This document shows, piece by piece, positions 12,635 to 22,515 of a DNA stretch of 64,000 nucleotides (the stretch's first letter is position 1; the number at the start of each line of letters is the position of its first letter). Source of the stretch: Isoetes taiwanensis (Eukaryota > Streptophyta > Lycopodiopsida > Isoetales > Isoetaceae); assembly GCA_021234155.1 (NCBI GenBank), contig JAJEKV010000003.1, positions 15,174,386 through 15,238,385 of the forward strand. The letters are read 5' to 3'. The translations under genes were made by a program, and so were the position numbers. The notes under the pieces were generated by a model. The model was not told where the DNA came from. It saw only the letters and a program-made list of their open reading frames with translations, and searched no databases.

Positions 12635-13505
12635 CATAGCTACCGGGAACCAAGTTCCGAACTTGGTTCCCGTTCCCATCTCCGTTCCCGAGCGTCCTTA
12701 GTTCCGGGAACTCCTAACCAAGTTCCCACTATATGTGCTACCGGGAACTTCGTTCCGGACGATGTTCCCATAAATGGGAACTTGAGTTCCCGGTAGCAAA
12801 TTTTTTGGGAACTAAATTTACAAAGGAATGGAAAAAAGAAAGTGTCGAATATGATTTAAAACAATGCTATTTTTTCCTCCTATTTTTTTGGCCTACTGTA
12901 TTTTGGGCGGCCGACACTGTTATCGGATGATCGGATTTACTGCTGGAGCTTGCACTCTGTTGCCTACCTCCTAGCTGCAAGCTCGCTAAAAGCTTTTGTT
13001 CATATGAGTATTTTTACAAGGGTTAAGATTTATTCTTCCCTGTGAAATTAAAGCATCTGTTAAATGCAACCTTTTGCTACACAATTTGTTAACTTTGCAA
13101 TAAAAATCTTTTCCAGTCACGTTCCATATTTTTGCAATTTGAAATCTTCCCAAACTGTTTTATGTTGGTATTAAAGGTGTTTTCAGTTTTATGTGTTTTC
13201 AGTTACTATATTCTAGTTATATGTTTTTCCTAAAAGCTTATAACTTCTTAAAATTGTTGTTTTCAAATCTTAAATGAGCATTAAACAGTGGTTTTATCTA
13301 TTACCTTCACACATCACTATGTATTTCACTTTTTTCTATTCTAAATGTTCTATGATGATCTACATGCAAAGGGAACTCCAAAACCGTTTGAATTTTTAAA
13401 AAATTCGAAGGTTGGACGTTCCCGTTCCCATCCGTTCCCGTTCCCGTTCCCGTTCCGAATTTGAGGTCCGAGTTCCCGTTCCCGTTCCCGTTCCGGGTAG
13501 CTATG
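12635..13505. mobile_element. Non-autonomous hAT-like element (871 bp) with perfect 8-bp target duplication
   Basis: gtttatat occurs at 12627-12634 and again at 13506-13513, exactly flanking the insert. The ends are inverted repeats: catagctaccgggaac at the left against catagctacccggaac read inward from the right (15 of 16 match). The LINE frame VYIELEKII resumes after it. Eight-base duplications and ends beginning CA are characteristic of hAT transposons. No transposase ORF is present. The ends are packed with copies of gttccc(g), and an internal palindrome gaaccaagttc/gaacttggttc sits at 12646-12672. Such subterminal repeats are typical transposase-binding arrays. Confidence 0.85.
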
Positions 13506-14296
13506 GTTTATATTGAGCTGGAGAAAATTATTAGAAACTTCATATGGAAAGGATCTCACTTGGTAAATTGGAACTCAGTAGCTAGAGCCAAGTATCTAGG
13601 AGGGTTGGGCTGTAAAAATGTTCATTTACAGGCATGTGCCTTAGCTGGTAAATATATTTGGAAATCCTTTATTAATAATCCCAGCCCTTCCTCTCACTTC
13701 ATCAAATTTTGGCTATCTTGCTCCTACCTAGATGGCCACCCTTCAATTGCTCATATCATTCCTGACTCTTCTTTCAATGAGCTGCATCCAGGGCCTAACA
13801 CATCCCCTTTGATGAGAAATATTATCATGGCTTGAAATAAGGTCTATTCATGTTTTGACTATGCTCCTCTTGATGATCTAAATCTGCAGATGACTATCTT
13901 TTGGAATCCAGCTCTTAAGAATCATCCTAGTAAGGTTCTAGCTTTGAGACACCCTAGAATCTATAAAAATGGACTGATAAAGGCCTCACTGTCATAAATG
14001 ATCTCTACATTAATTGTCCTGGACCTTCTTGAGAAATATTATACAGGGTACCTCTAGTGACAGAAAGATTTACCCTCATATCAAATCTATCCTCCCTCAT
14101 ACTTGGTTGAATTAGTCTATTCCTAAAGCAACTAACTGGTGTTTGAATGGTAAATGCCATTACCAAGTTAATAGAATTTACTCCATTATTAACAGATCTG
14201 ACATCCCACCTAAAGCCATTACTAAGGGATCTATTTTTGAGGAGGAAGGTAAAGCCCTTTTTCAGGAAGTTTGGAATTCTTTCTGCTTTTCTAAAG

Positions 14297-14877
14297 CAGC
14301 GTTGTCACGTACCTAGTGTACAGTACTTGTACAATACGCCTTCCAAGGTATTGTACCTTTTATGTACTTCAGAGTTTTTTTGTACGTTACATACGTTTGC
14401 CATGTGTTGTTCTGTTTTATGTACAGTATGTACAGTACGTTACGTACGGAAAAAATATAAAGTTCTTTATATAAATATTGCAATCTTGCACTTAAAGTTA
14501 GACTTTTTTGAGATGTTCCTATAAGATCTGAACTATAAGGAGTTGGTTAAGAGCTCTGGCTGGTCAAATAAGAACCTGCAATACAAAGTTCATGTAAATG
14601 AATTGAATTTAGTACTAAAGCAAAGAAATATAAGCACAAAAGTTTTACGTGCTCTTTATCGAACACTACAAGATCTAGAAACATACAATTAGAGTTTTTT
14701 TAGTCTTGAAATTGACATTAGACATTAGATGGGCAAAAACTTGACATGAGGGTATGATTTAAATCCATTAAAAAAAAAATTTGTTGACTCTACACTTTAG
14801 AGGTACAAGACGTACTGTACACTACCCAAGGTACGATACGTACAAAATCATAGTGTACGGGTATATAAACAACGCTG
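14297..14877. mobile_element. Second hAT-like MITE (581 bp)
   Basis: The ends are cagcgttgt at the left and its complement acaacgctg at the right. They continue imperfectly through gtacstag-like motifs that are repeated inside both ends (gtacagta, gtacgta). Flanks are ttctaaag (14289-14296) and ccctaaag (14878-14885), an 8-bp duplication with two mismatches. Excising it rejoins the LINE frame FCFSK to the following VSFF...LVAHRNIP. No coding capacity is seen. The sequence family differs from 12635-13505. Confidence 0.7.
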
Positions 14878-15724
14878 CCCTAAAGTGAGTTTCTTCATTT
14901 GATTAGTGGCTCATAGAAATATCCCGAATTTCCAAGTTATCTCAAGGAGGCATAATAATATTTCTGCTCTTTGTCACCTAGGATGCATGCTAGAAGAAAG
15001 TCTTGATCACATTTTCTTTTGTCGCAAACTGGCTCCTTTCTGGTCCTGGTATAGTGGTAAATTGGGTGCTTTCTTCCCTTCTATGGTGATTGAAAATTTG
15101 CTATCTTATATTCAGAATAAGTGCACTTTTGCTAACACTATCATGTTCATTGCTCGAATATATGGAAAGCTAGAAATAGAGTAGTGTATGTGCTGCCATG
15201 CTATGGCAGCATAGAAGAGCAAGACAAATTGTGATTTACTCATGCTTACACATTGATTTGAGCACATATACACAAGTACAATTCATTTGAAGAGAACACA
15301 TCCTTGCACATTATGAAGTGGACACTTGAAGACCAAGGTGAAGACATTCAAGAAAGATCACACAAGCATGCTGCAAGACCCCTTGAAGTGTTCTTGGTAT
15401 GTGATATTTCCATTGAGTTCTTGGCATAACTATCTCCTATGATCCCCATCTCAAGCCTTCCATCTCCTTTTTCATGAAAACATACCCATATGACCTCAAA
15501 TTCCATGCCTAGCTTTCATAAGCAAATTGGCTTAGGAGATTTTTTCTAGTCAAAACTCCTCTCTCATATATCATTCATATCTCACACACCCACCACACCA
15601 TCATCATCTTGTAAAAGCAAAAAAATCTCACTTGATTTGGCCACATTTATAGTCTATGGTCAAATTCTCTCACTAGAAGTCAAAATGGAGAGAGAAAGTG
15701 CAAAATTCCTAAGGGAAGCATCAA

Positions 15725-15880
15725 AAGTAACTGCTGCGCCTCAACGCATTTCGGGGAGAACCAGCTAGCTCTGAGTTCGAGTGGCATTTCACCCCTAACC
15801 ACAACTTGTCCGCTGAAAACATCAGTCGGTTCGGACCTCCACTTAGTTTCACCCAAGCTTCATCCGTCTCGGCCATGAAG
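15725..15880 (-). pseudogene. Fragment of bacterial-type (plastid-like) 23S rRNA gene
   Basis: On the minus strand this reads as the conserved LSU rRNA segment around GAAGCTTGGGTGAAACTAAG, GGAGGTCCGAACCGACTGAT, GGGGTGAAATGCCACTCGAA, AGCTAGCTGGTTCTCCCCGA and GCGTTGAGGCGCAGCAGTTA. These are core sequences of organellar and bacterial 23S RNA. Wording such as gcgttgaggcgcagcag fits plastid better than nuclear or mitochondrial rRNA, from memory. Only about 150 bp of a roughly 2.8 kb gene is present, with small deletions (for example in the loop before acatcagtcgg). It is a transferred organelle fragment, not a gene. Confidence 0.75.
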
Positions 15881-15999
15881 TATCATCTAAAGCTTTAGAT
15901 AAGGGCGCTATTGAGATCTTAGGTCCACCTGGAATTTCGTACACATCCTGAATATTGGCCAGGGAAATAAGTAAACTTCAAAGTGGATCCGTTTATTAT

Positions 16000-16130
16000 T
16001 ACGCCCTTGTCACGTCACAGAACCCTAGAACAGGGAGTGAAATAGAGAACTGAAATCCGATGCCGACCATCAGTCGAAGGAGAAGAGAGTGAACTATAAC
16101 GGTGCTACTCCTGCACTATCACTATCGCAA
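16000..16130 (+). pseudogene. Possible second organellar LSU rRNA fragment, opposite orientation
   Basis: The segment cagggagtgaaatagagaac, then tgaaatccgatgccgacc and atcagtcgaaggag, resembles the LSU rRNA stretch after GTGAAAAGAACCCC in which (G)GGGAGTGAAATAGAACATGAAA is conserved. The following taacggtgctactcctgcac could match GACGGCGTACCTCTTGCA. It is on the plus strand, whereas the neighbouring fragment is on the minus strand. That implies rearrangement during or after transfer. Whether it is mitochondrial or plastid cannot be decided by eye. Confidence 0.4.
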
Positions 16131-16624
16131 AAAAATCCTTTTGCCTAAAGAATGCAATTTATATGCATTAGCATCAAATTGACCCATGTCATCACTTGAA
16201 AATGGCCAAGTCATCATACACATCATCACCATTGCCATGCCACACTATACACATGTCACCCCCATTGGAAATTCCTATTTTTCAAAATTCTTCAAAACAA
16301 GTTGTTTAAGATCATAAAGGCGACATATTGTCTTGCCACATCATCATCATCACATCCACATCATCACACACATGTCACTTTCATTACCTCCACCTCATCA
16401 TGTGTTTTGACTAGAAAAAATATACCTTGCCAACTTGTTTGACACCTCATCACCCCTCTTTGCCATGTCCATTTCTATAACCCCTTTTTGAGCCAAAAAT
16501 AGAAAATCTAGTTTTATAAAAAAGATTCCACCATGGTACAAAGCATCCAAAAAGATTCTTTTTGCAATTTTTTTTTCCAAAAAAATGGGCTCATATAGAC
16601 CTTCATATTGGGTTTATTGGGAAA

Positions 16625-18077
16625 TGTGCCTGATCTCATTATGCAAAAATTATTCCTATCTACCCCCATAACGTGGCACACCCGGGCGTGTGGGGCGGTT
16701 ACCAACCGAATCCCACGTGGGCATGGCACGTCGATTTCTTAAGATTGCTGACTGTATCTGTCTTTATAAACCCTGTCTTACTTTTTCAATATTTCCTGTG
16801 GGATATCTCGAGCTTATTTTTCAAAAACCCTAAATCACAGTCACACCAAGATCCGGAGTTTTGATCCTAACAAACCTTTCAATCATGCAAAACACTTTCG
16901 GATCAACCCATACTACATCAAGAACTCACTAATTAAGTAAAAACGACAAGAATTAGCCCAGATTTGCCAAGAAGGGGCCGGAACAGGGGATTTTCAAAAG
17001 GGAAAACACTGAGAGTTTTTCGAGGCTTTGAGGCGAAAGATTGATTGAGGTTCTTTGAGGAAAGACTGTTTTTTATGGTTAAAGCTTGAATTTGCCTTCC
17101 ACATGCCAGATGATGCATGAATTTCTGATATTTTCAGTGAATTACCTAACTTAATATTTGATTTGATCCTGTGCCCAAGACATAGAGCTTGAGATTATCC
17201 TTATTTGCTGTGTGATTCTTAAGTGAATGAAAATCCGACCCTTGGAAAAGTATTTATGAACGATTTCTTTTAACATTGTGTTTTGCATCATGAAAGAAGT
17301 GACGGTTGATCTTTGCACTTAGGCACGAGTAATATTGCAAAAATAGTTGCACATAGACACATGCAAAATAGAAGGATAAAGGTCAAATGCTTGCATATCC
17401 TTCTGATAGAGGTCTCTACTTGCATAATTAAGCCTAGATTTGCTCATTCTAGTCTTTGATTGCATTTTCATAGGGTAACTTGCATCCTTTCATTAGCAAA
17501 GCATAGATAGCATTGGGATTTGTTCCAAAGACAAAAAAGAAAAACATGAGCTCTCAAACATCAATTAGCCCAAGTTTAGTCTGCTGCTCATAGCCTGTGA
17601 TAGTCTGTCAAAACTAAACCTAAGTTTCCAGGATAATCTGCATCTTTCTTTCCTAAAAGAGTACTTAACCATTGTGTGCAGGCATATTAGGAAAAGATCC
17701 AAGCTTCAAATCACAAAAAAGAGCTGCCTTTTTGGAGTTACAGAAATTCACTCTCTGCCAGGGATATTGACCAAATTTTGACCTGGCCAGAAATGCATTT
17801 TTGAGTGATTTGCACTGATCAAAAAACATCTGAGCTTTTGCCCAACATTCCTCAAGATCTTGAGTATCTTTAGCACCAAAAATCATAAGCAGATCCTTTC
17901 TTGTTTGCGTTTGGCATCTTTTCTTGCAAGGCAGTCTTTTTTCTGTTTTGGGAAAGTGATTGAGAATTGCTATTTGAGCTTGCTACTTGGAAATTTTCCA
18001 CACAGAGTGGTTGCCTTAAGCAACCTGGAGGTTCTAAACCACTGAGGTTGAAGGTTTTGCCAGGAACACCTTCAACA
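16625..18077 (+). repeat. 5' LTR of the Tat-like Gypsy
   Basis: It ends ...cttcaaca at 18077, three bases before the primer site. It aligns with the isolated LTR at 1101-2513. A TATA-like ctttataaa lies near 16763. The left end is approximate: the best candidate is the TG at 16625, chosen by alignment of the two copies, with no third copy to confirm it. Confidence 0.65.
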
Positions 18078-18080
18078 TTT

Positions 18081-18097
18081 TGGAGGTCCTACCGGGA
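18081..18097 (+). other. Primer-binding site (probably Gln tRNA type)
   Basis: tggaggtcctaccggga starts with TGG, the complement of CCA, and reads like the complement of a tRNA acceptor stem plus T-arm. A displaced tttgaactc follows at 18111-18119. The acceptor wording matches plant tRNA-Gln as I recall it. It lies three bases after the LTR end and 23 bases before the gag ATG. Confidence 0.6.
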
Positions 18098-18120
18098 TAA
18101 TTTCCTGGAATTTGAACTCA

Positions 18121-19193
18121 TGGCTCCCAGGAGAAACAATGAAACATCTGAGCATGCTGAAGCACAGGAGAATCATGAAGCCTCTACTGCAGCACCAGGA
18201 GTGAGTATACAAGCAAACACAGGTATGCCTTGCCATTACTTTGAATTAAACATGCCAGTTCCTGCTCCTACATTTGATCCAAGCATGAATGCTAACAATT
18301 TTCTGAAAAACCTTTGTTTCAAAAATGATGAAGTTAGAGCTTAGTTGGAATATGTAATGAGTCTAGGAGCTAACTCATGGGATGAAATAGTCAAGAAATT
18401 CTTGGCAAGATTTGGTAAGTTGCTTGACCCTTAAGATTTTATCTTTGAGTTGCAAACCTTTCATATCAAACATGGTGAGAGTGTGCATCAATATGTGGAA
18501 AGGTTCAATCTTTATCTGGTTAAATGTCTAATCAGGTTCCTAACCATACCTTACACCTTGTAGCTTCATTTATTAGAGGTTTGAGCAGCAGACCAAGGAT
18601 ACACAGAAAGATGCTCAAGATTCAGGAACAAGAAGGATTTGATACAATACACAAAGCTTTTACAAAAGCTACTGAGATTGTAGATATGATTTCTTATCTT
18701 CCAGATGACATGCACTCACATCATGATCCTTTCTTTCCAGATTATGAGCAAGAGTACATGGGACCAGGACCTGTACCTGTTTATGCTGTTCAAAAAGAAA
18801 AGAAGAAATAAAAAATGGAGGATGCTGAGGGTCCTGTGGTTGATGTGAGAGCTAAAATAACTAAAGTGTCTGAAGCTCTGATTGAGGTGACCAAACAACT
18901 TCAAGAAATGAAAAGTTCCAGACCTAAGAAGAGAATATACCCTCCATGTGCTCATTGCTCAAGAAACACTCACTCTTCAGACTATTGTTGGTACAGGCCT
19001 TGCACAAAGTGTGGTAAAAAAGGGCATTTTGGTAAGGAATGTTTGTGCATTTTGCAAAGCAGTAGGTCACTATGAAGATAGATGCAGTGTGAAAGAATAT
19101 TTTGCTAGACAAGAAAAGTATAAAGCTAATGAGCAAAGTGCTTATGTCAGATTTGTACAGGAAATTGAAGAACAAGAGGAGGTCATGGCTGTT
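18121..19193 (+). pseudogene. Tat-like gag (first part), with zinc knuckles
   Basis: ATG at 18121 opens MAPRRNNETSEHAEAQENHE. A Retrotrans_gag-like block follows in shifting frames: NSWDEIVKKFLARFGKL near 18375, ELQTFHIKHGESVHQYVERF near 18450, then a helix-rich stretch through EGFDTIHKAFTKATEIVDM. Three CCHC-type knuckles are near the end: CAHCSRNTHSSDYC (18949), CTKCGKKGHFGKEC (near 19000) and CAFCKAVGHYEDRC (near 19038). The last is in a different frame, so a frameshift lies near 19036. Gag forms the particle shell and the knuckles bind RNA. Stops occur near 18342, 18432 and 18809. The gene is cut at 19194 by an LTR insertion and continues at 23979. Confidence 0.75.
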
Positions 19194-19583
19194 TGTTAGA
19201 GCCTGAGGTCTAACCTTGCAAGAAGGATGAAAAACCCAACAATCCAAGCTCATCAGATCAAAGCAATGCACAACACAAAGATCCATCATCTCCATAGCTA
19301 GAACAAGCAAAATACTCTCTCTCAATACACCGTCTCTCTGTTCTTCTCTCTCTGCTCAAACAATATAGTGATGATCATGCCTTCGCAATGCATATGTGCA
19401 AATATACTGCACGCGTGCATGTGCGTATATCATTCCATATACGGTATACTATCTTCTATACCACCTCAATAGTGGTGATTGTGGTGAGTAATGACGAGTG
19501 TGGTGAGTGGTGAGTGGTGACGATTGTGATGAGTGGTGAGTGGTGAGTGGTGACGAGTGTGGTGAGTGATGACCACCCCAACA
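19194..19583 (-). repeat. 3' LTR of the gag-protease element
   Basis: 390 bp, beginning TGTTAG and ending CCAACA in plus-strand reading. It contains a GA-rich run of gtggtgagtggtgagtggtgac repeats (split here as gtggtgagtg units) from about 19490 to 19570, longer than in the other LTR. tatatcattccatata lies near 19430. Confidence 0.85.
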
Positions 19584-20073
19584 GTGGCGACCACAGTGGG
19601 AAAATGTGCCACTCCGTGGCGGAGAACCCAGATTAAACATACTAATATGGTCCTTGGGACATGTCCCCAAATGACACAGTTACATGTACATTTAGAAAGA
19701 AAATTACCCTCCTCAAATCCAAATGACTAACCCAAAACAAATTGGTCCACAAAGAAAGTGACGAACCAGAGCCTCTGTAACTGTGGCAAACTTTGAAAGC
19801 TGATACCTTGAGTTCTAGAACTCTGTTTGACCTGCACCATAGCTCGTTGGATTCATATCGCCGAAACACATTCTCTGATGTGGAATAGATTGTGTATTAT
19901 GGAATTGTCACCATCTGTTTTTACAAAAAAATGACCTGCTGTAACCCAAAAGTTCTCCACAAATTCTCTGTAATTGGGGCTATGCCAAATCTGAATCCCT
20001 TAGAATAGCACTTCTCTAGGCCTGAGGTCTTATCCATTTCTGGGATTAAGCAACCATTCCCCTTCTGGAATTA
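19584..20073 (-). other. Non-coding 3' internal region of the gag-protease element
   Basis: About 490 bp between the last ORF and the 3' LTR. No ORF above background and no obvious polypurine tract beside the LTR. Only the cggagtggcacattttccc stretch on the minus strand is a weak candidate. Confidence 0.4.
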
Positions 20074-20769
20074 TCAACCAACTCCAACCCTATTAAGTAA
20101 GCATCTTCTAAATAGGAGAATTCTGACAACATGTAATAACAGCAAAAAGTGTGGCCAAAGAACAAGCCACAGTCCAACAACCTTCTCATATATTACTGCA
20201 CTAGCATACCAGTGTGGCAAATCTGATGTAATATAATAGAACTTGCTAAAATGATATATTCCAGGTAGCTGATTAGTCTCAAATAGTGCAAACAAACCTT
20301 TAGGAGCCTCTTTGGCTGCTACACATTGAGATAAAGTGCTGCTCATGTCCAACTTACCATCCTTTATCACATAGTCATGCTCAAATTTACTTACAACTTC
20401 CACATTTCCATGCTCAAACATGAAAGAAACTCGTTGTCCTTGATTCTCAAACTTCTTTGGACTGCTCAAAGCATAAAAAATTAGAAATTCTAGCTCACGG
20501 TTTAGTGTCCAATCATCAAAGCGAGCAAATTTCTCCATTTGAGGCATGTAAAAGTTTTGTTCAGCTGGTATACATGTCTCAAATCTGAAAGTCTCATAAA
20601 GAGGACTATTATCCTTACTGTCACCAAATTCAAAAGCATGTAACATATCGTTAGAATGCTCAAATGCTGAAATATCCATGCTTTCCACTTCTAACTCACA
20701 TAATAATGGTTCATCATCATCCAAAAATGTGTCACATATATGAAAAGTCTCAAACTCAGGGTTGCTCAA
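20074..20769 (-). CDS. Unknown ORF with a C-terminal hydrophobic segment
   Basis: An open frame of about 231 codons follows the protease directly, in a different frame and without a clear ATG (it opens with TTG). It may therefore be the far end of the gag-protease polyprotein after a frameshift. The first 190 residues are acidic and Phe-rich (FLDDDEPLLCELEVES, FEFGDSKDNSP). Near the end is a hydrophobic run VVGLWLVLWPHFLLLLHVV, long enough to cross a membrane. I do not recognise any family. It is not RT, RNase H or integrase. An envelope-like or degraded role is speculation. Confidence 0.45.
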   Translation of the reverse strand: MSNPEFETFHICDTFLDDDEPLLCELEVESMDISAFEHSNDMLHAFEFGDSKDNSPLYETFRFETCIPAEQNFYMPQMEKFARFDDWTLNRELEFLIFYALSSPKKFENQGQRVSFMFEHGNVEVVSKFEHDYVIKDGKLDMSSTLSQCVAAKEAPKGLFALFETNQLPGIYHFSKFYYITSDLPHWYASAVIYEKVVGLWLVLWPHFLLLLHVVRILLFRRCLLNRVGVG

Positions 20770-21983
20770 GCATCTATCACTTTCTTTCTCATAACAAAAT
20801 GCTCAAACTTATCATTTTCACATAAAAGAACATGCTCATACGCTTCAACCATGTGAGATGTGATTAGATTTACCTGATTTCTATTTGTCCCATCCATGCG
20901 TGATTTCAAAGGATGATCTATAGTAACTTTGTGCTCCCCTTGAAAGATGTTCATTTCACACTTCCTCCATGAAGTCTCAGCTTGTACGGCATCTAACCAT
21001 GTACGGCTCAGCAACAAAGTATAAGTTTCAGCATGCGCACTCTCTGGAAACTTCAAAACCATGAAATCCAAGATTGCTTCCACCTCATAAACCTTGCATA
21101 AGACATTTCTTATGACTCCCATAGGCTGTACCTTCATTTGATTGAATGCTTTGAGCATCGTAGTTGTCAGTTCCATCATTTTCAAGCCGACTTGAAGCAT
21201 TATATGGTAAGGCATTACATTCACTCCGCTGCCGGTATCTATGTTGGCGTCTTTGATTAAATATCCATTAATACTCACATCACAAAGAAATGGCCCTGGA
21301 TCCTTGGATTGCCGGGCTGGTGGCTCCATTCTACTCTTATTGGTATCATTTGAGATGATTTGTTGGACTGAAATTTCTGATTTTGTTCTTCCCCTTAATT
21401 CTTGCAACAAATTTGGAGAATAATGCATCAATTGCTCAAGAGTAAGTGTAACTTTAGTGGCCAAAACTTGGCTGATCACATCATCTTCATTTTGAATTTC
21501 CTCATCCACCATAGGAGGCATCACTATGGGCTGATTTTCTTCTATAGACTGAAACTGTTCTGTGGGCAGCACATTGAATTGCGCCTTCTTATGTGCTGAC
21601 ACCTTCAAAGCTTTTTCCTTCAAAGCCTTTGGAAAAGAGGTCTTAGTCTTCTCCGCAATTGGCACTACTCTTGGTTCTTGAACCACCTTTTGTGATCTTG
21701 TAACCGCATTTACTTCTCTAATCTCTTCTTCTTGCTGAAATGGATCATTCTTCACCTCAACAAATCCACAATTTACTACTGATTTTGCCATCTCTCGCTT
21801 CTTAAGCTCCTCAATAAGAGCCTTAACTTGAGGATTATCAATGTACTTTGCATCTTGAATGCGAACATCATTATTAGGAAGAGGTACTGATTCAAACACT
21901 TGCTGCCTTGGTGGATACTTGTTGGTTGCCCATTCTGGTTTCCCATGAATTTTCCAACAAGTACTCTCATCATGCTCTTGCAA
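20766..21983 (-). CDS. Protease region of the gag-protease LTR element
   Basis: About 405 codons on the minus strand, with no ATG required because it continues the gag frame through a frameshift. It has a charged linker (residues 1-215, with ALIEELKKREMAKSVV and Lys-rich stretches), then PGPFLCDVSINGYLIKDANI and the active-site signature DTGSGVNVMPYHIM around residue 250, a retropepsin-type aspartic protease. VQPMGVIRNVLC and LLLSRTWLDAV (second half of the retropepsin fold, LLGRxWL-like) follow. It would cut gag into its mature parts. It stops at 20766, and the next frame starts at once, suggesting a frameshifted junction. The frame is open throughout. Confidence 0.8.
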   Translation of the reverse strand: MQEHDESTCWKIHGKPEWATNKYPPRQQVFESVPLPNNDVRIQDAKYIDNPQVKALIEELKKREMAKSVVNCGFVEVKNDPFQQEEEIREVNAVTRSQKVVQEPRVVPIAEKTKTSFPKALKEKALKVSAHKKAQFNVLPTEQFQSIEENQPIVMPPMVDEEIQNEDDVISQVLATKVTLTLEQLMHYSPNLLQELRGRTKSEISVQQIISNDTNKSRMEPPARQSKDPGPFLCDVSINGYLIKDANIDTGSGVNVMPYHIMLQVGLKMMELTTTMLKAFNQMKVQPMGVIRNVLCKVYEVEAILDFMVLKFPESAHAETYTLLLSRTWLDAVQAETSWRKCEMNIFQGEHKVTIDHPLKSRMDGTNRNQVNLITSHMVEAYEHVLLCENDKFEHFVMRKKVIDA

Positions 21984-22270
21984 TACAAAGGAGCCTTAGT
22001 TGGATACCATCCCTGTTGTGGCTGCACCATTTGTGTGGAACTCATTGGAACTTGTTGAGCAATTGGAGCTTGTGGCATCATTGGAACTTGTGGTATGATA
22101 GGTACTGCTTGCATTGGTTGAATGGGAATAGGTAGTGCTTGTTGCATAACAGCAAATACCGGATTGGCCCTCTCAAAGAATCTCTTCTTCCTACATTCTT
22201 GATCATTATGGCCCTTTATTTGGCATCTTGAGCAGAATTTCAGCAATGTACATGTAGTATCAGAATGCCC
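21984..22270 (-). pseudogene. Nucleocapsid segment with zinc knuckles (gag C-terminus)
   Basis: After the MITE the minus-strand frame resumes GHSDTTCTLLKFCSRCQIKG, giving the second half of one knuckle and a second knuckle CSRCQIKGHNDQEC. A Pro/Gln/Met-rich linker follows (repeats of IPQVPMMPQAP type). A frameshift near 21985 then leads into YCKEHDESTCWKIHGKP, a third knuckle-like motif of the form C-x2-C...H...CWKxHGxP. These motifs bind RNA for packaging. Confidence 0.7.
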
Positions 22271-22279
22271 AATAGACCC

Positions 22280-22515
22280 CCGGGGGGTTCACTTATAGTA
22301 AGGGGGGTATGCCATGTGCGTGCATAGGGTGATCAAAAACACCCCCGTATACGATTTCTTGAAAGGCAAATTCGACCCCTTCCGTACAAAGTTTACCCCA
22401 AGTAGTGGCAAAAAACCCCCCCTACCTCTTACGTATACGTATGGAAATGGGTCGAAAAAACCCCCCTACAAGTCACTCAGGCACATTGTATGGCACTTAC
22501 AGTGAATCCCCCTTG
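22280..22515. mobile_element. Mutator-like MITE (236 bp) inside a gag zinc knuckle
   Basis: aatagaccc at 22271-22279 is repeated exactly at 22516-22524, a 9-bp target duplication typical of Mutator-like elements. The ends are inverted: ccggggggttcact against caagggggattcact read from the right. Similarity continues inward (tatgccatgtgc against tgccatacaatgtgc). The insert falls between the Cys pair (CEYCGS) and the His-Cys half (GHSDTTC) of a knuckle. No ORF is supported inside; the flanking runs of c and g are part of the element. Confidence 0.85.

Larger units (their letters stand above)
8776..15185 (+). mobile_element. L1-type LINE (non-LTR retrotransposon), decayed, with two MITE insertions
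   Basis: Two consecutive coding regions are present: an ORF1 remnant, then ORF2 with an AP endonuclease, an L1-type reverse transcriptase and a C-terminal zf-RVT-like segment. The 5' end abuts truncated integrase near 8776. No poly-A tail is seen at the 3' end, where recognisable coding stops at IWKARNR near 15180. Two elements with 8-bp target duplications interrupt it (12635-13505 and 14297-14877). I found no target duplication for the LINE itself. Confidence 0.85.
10196..15185 (+). pseudogene. LINE ORF2: AP endonuclease - reverse transcriptase - zf-RVT
   Basis: ATG at 10196 opens MNILSWNVRGIKGP, the hallmark start of plant LINE endonucleases, followed by IILLQEVK. The endonuclease continues in another frame with WIVAGDFNDTPSW (near 10547) and ends with the catalytic ISDHQP near 10824. 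RT blocks are KSPGADGLPSEFY (near 11558), FIALIPKV, WRPVSLTN, then the active-site box SQYTDDT near 12253, where Thr replaces the usual Ala of FADD/YADD. The thumb and later region holds ASGVHLNLAKC and FIWKGSHLVNW. The C-terminal zf-RVT-like part has CHLGCMLEESLDHIFFC near 14967. It would nick target DNA and copy LINE RNA into it. At least six frameshifts or stops and two MITEs inactivate it. Confidence 0.88.
15186..16624. other. Non-coding stretch between LINE and Tat-like Gypsy
   Basis: No supported protein gene. It begins with a short palindrome (gctgccatgctatggcagc near 15191). It contains two organellar rRNA-like fragments (listed separately) and a region rich in catcatcac and cacatcatc between about 16190 and 16400. 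The ORF-sized frames here are short and low-complexity. Confidence 0.5.

Noticed and set aside
13350-13559. Minus-strand ORF rich in Arg-Glu and Asn-Gly repeats
   Set aside because: A translation of the gttccc terminal repeats of the hAT-like element.
15725-15880. Functional rRNA gene
   Set aside because: Only about 150 bp of a gene of nearly 3 kb, with internal gaps and no neighbouring rRNA sequence.
16140-16400. catcatcac-rich stretch as a microsatellite or regulatory array
   Set aside because: Irregular low-complexity sequence, with no periodic unit that can be defined.
19490-19575. CRISPR-like or satellite array (ggtgagtgg repeats)
   Set aside because: Short unequal units without spacers, present in both LTRs of one retroelement: a simple expansion within the LTR.
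20074-20769. Retroviral envelope protein
   Set aside because: Only a hydrophobic tail supports it; no signal peptide, no ATG and no family motif, and plant Gypsy envelope-like ORFs lie after pol.
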